From assembly GCF_001667035.1 (NCBI RefSeq), contig NZ_LZIR01000006.1, positions 1-64,000 on the forward strand: 64,000 nt of DNA. The letters are read 5' to 3'. The translations under genes and the position numbers were made by a program. Within the stretch, counting starts at the first letter, position 1; every line of letters begins with the position of its first letter. Positions 62,653-64,000 of this stretch are shown here, piece after piece. The stretch comes from Mycobacterium sp. 852002-51057_SCH5723018. GTDB lineage: Bacteria > Actinomycetota > Actinomycetes > Mycobacteriales > Mycobacteriaceae. Under the pieces are notes generated by a model. The model saw nothing but the letters and a program-made list of their open reading frames with translations, ran no database searches and was not told where the DNA came from.

Positions 62653-64000
62653 GCGTCATCAACCACGACCAGGAAGCGGCCACCGCGCCACGCGGCACCC
62701 GTGACAATGTGCGCGTGACGCGCTGGGTCGCAACGATCGCGGGGCTCGTCGGCTTCGTGTTATCGGTCGCGACACCGCTGTTGCCCGTCGTGCAGACCAC
62801 GGCACAGCTGAACTGGCCGCAAAACGGCCAATTGAATAGCGTTACCGCGCCGTTGATCTCGCTGACGCCGGTCGACGTGACGGCAACCGTGCCGTGCTCT
62901 GTGGTGGGTGGCCTGCCGCCCGACGGTGGGGTCGTGCTGAGTACGGCACCCAAGAAGGGCAAGGACGCTGCGCTCAACGCGTTGTTCGTCGTCGCCAGCA
63001 GCCAGCGCGTCGACGTCACCGACCGCAACGTGGTGATCGCAAGCGTGTCGCGTGCCCAGGCGGCGTCCCCGCAATGCCAACGCATCGAGATCACCTCCAC
63101 CCGCGCCGGCACCTTCGCCACCTTCGTCGGGTTGACCGATCCTTCGGGCAAGCCGGTGGGCGGGGGGTTCTCGGACCCCAACCTGCGCCCGCAGATCGTC
63201 GGGGTGTTCACCGACCTGACCGGTCCGGCCCCGCCCGGGCTGCGCTTCTCGGCGACCATCGACACCCGGTTCTCCACCACGCCGACGACGCTGAAACTGT
63301 CCGCGATGGTGCTGGCGATCCTGGCCACGATCGTCGCGCTGGTCGCGCTGTGGCGGCTGGATCAGCTGGACGGCCGGCGCATGCACCGCTGGATACCGAA
63401 GAGCTGGCGCAAGTTCACGCTGGTGGACGCCGCAGTGATATTTGGCTTCCTGTTGTGGCACCTGATCGGCGCTAACTCCTCTGACGACGGCTACATCCTC
63501 GGCATGGCCCGGGTCGCCGACCACGCGGGCTACATGTCGAACTACTTCCGCTGGTTCGGCAGCCCGGAAGACCCGTTCGGGTGGTACTACAACCTGCTGG
63601 CACTGATGACCCACGTCAGCGACCACAGCCTGTGGATGCGACTGCCCGACCTGTTGGCCGGGCTGGTGTGCTGGCTGCTGCTGTCGCGTGAGGTGCTGCC
63701 CCGGCTGGGGCCGGCGGTGACGTCCAGCGCTGCCGCTAACTGGGCGGCCGGCATGATCCTGCTCACCGCCTGGATGCCGTTCAACAACGGGCTTCGCCCC
63801 GAGCCCATCATCGCGCTCGGTTCGCTGGTCACGTACGTGCTGATCGAGCGGTCGATGCGGTACAGCCGCATGACCCCGGCGGCGCTGGCGGTCATCACTG
63901 CGGCATTCACTTTGGCTGTGCAGCCCACGGGCCTGATCGCGGTGGCCGCGTTGATCGCCGGTGGCCGTCCGATCCTGCGGATCTTGGTCCATCGTCATCG
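62649..64000 (+). CDS. embB: Arabinosyltransferase EmbB (5' part)
   Basis: 450 residues are in the window; the C-terminal half is cut off. TM1 ([23 protein letters not shown]), first extracytoplasmic domain, catalytic Asp pair D279-D280 in [16 protein letters not shown], and the ethambutol-determining loop [15 protein letters not shown]. The Met at codon 320 in LALMTHV is equivalent to Met306 of M. tuberculosis, i.e. the wild-type residue. Start ATG 62649 coupled to embA. Confidence 0.95.
   Translation, partial: MSVINHDQEAATAPRGTRDNVRVTRWVATIAGLVGFVLSVATPLLPVVQTTAQLNWPQNGQLNSVTAPLISLTPVDVTATVPCSVVGGLPPDGGVVLSTAPKKGKDAALNALFVVASSQRVDVTDRNVVIASVSRAQAASPQCQRIEITSTRAGTFATFVGLTDPSGKPVGGGFSDPNLRPQIVGVFTDLTGPAPPGLRFSATIDTRFSTTPTTLKLSAMVLAILATIVALVALWRLDQLDGRRMHRWIPKSWRKFTLVDAAVIFGFLLWHLIGANSSDDGYILGMARVADHAGYMSNYFRWFGSPEDPFGWYYNLLALMTHVSDHSLWMRLPDLLAGLVCWLLLSREVLPRLGPAVTSSAAANWAAGMILLTAWMPFNNGLRPEPIIALGSLVTYVLIERSMRYSRMTPAALAVITAAFTLAVQPTGLIAVAALIAGGRPILRILVHRH

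Overview
The window is high-GC actinobacterial DNA and reads as a slow-growing Mycobacterium, most likely of the M. avium complex. Gene order follows, with gaps, the M. tuberculosis stretch Rv3764c to Rv3795 as I remember it: tcrY-tcrX, a hisC2-type aminotransferase, echA21, lipE, the bpa / galactan-exporter / glfT1 block, Rv3788-Rv3789, dprE1-dprE2, aftA and the emb genes. A divergent embR directly in front of embA-embB, separated from embC, is the arrangement described for M. avium. The species assignment is an inference.

Region by region. 1-1.1 kb: the sensor kinase gene tcrY is broken by an inverted repeat at the very start of the window. 1.1-9.6 kb: response regulator TcrX, small membrane proteins behind a SigF-like promoter, a phage-lysin-like hydrolase, a methyltransferase, a phosphotransferase and aldo/keto reductase pair, and a TetR gene with a truncated isochorismatase and twin operators. 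9.6-16.5 kb: a signalling cluster with a divergent whiB6-like / espM-like pair, a PknH-type sensor, an intact membrane Ser/Thr kinase and a paralogous predicted pseudokinase. 16.5-26 kb: two tRNAs, metabolic genes, and an IS481-family element inserted at the 3' end of a tRNA-Ser gene. 26-31.2 kb: cell-wall galactan and mannan functions (GT-C transferase, Bpa, ABC exporter, GlfT1).

31.2-34 kb, on the opposite strand, is the most unusual module: a PE-like gene, a PPE protein whose C-terminus carries a compact toxin-like domain, an overlapping small gene in the position of an immunity gene, and a frameshifted gene resembling colicin-D immunity. I read this as a type VII secretion polymorphic toxin/immunity locus inserted into the arabinogalactan region. 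34-38.7 kb holds an HNH (13E12-type) protein, a pterin-synthase homologue, an NfeD/flotillin pair, a GreA/Rnk-like protein and a GtrA protein.

38.7-46 kb is the arabinan operon dprE1-dprE2-aftA-embC with overlapping or nearly abutting genes. A 13.3-kb stretch then separates embC from embA. Its left part is an accessory island with several decayed genes (hydrolase, DoxX, SDR, PaaI thioesterase), a PE-PPE hydrolase, a GMC oxidoreductase and regulators. Its right part holds an ArsR-SRPBCC-DinB operon and embR. embA is complete and embB runs off the window end. Together DprE1/E2 make the arabinose donor, AftA primes the galactan, and EmbA/B/C extend arabinan on arabinogalactan and lipoarabinomannan.
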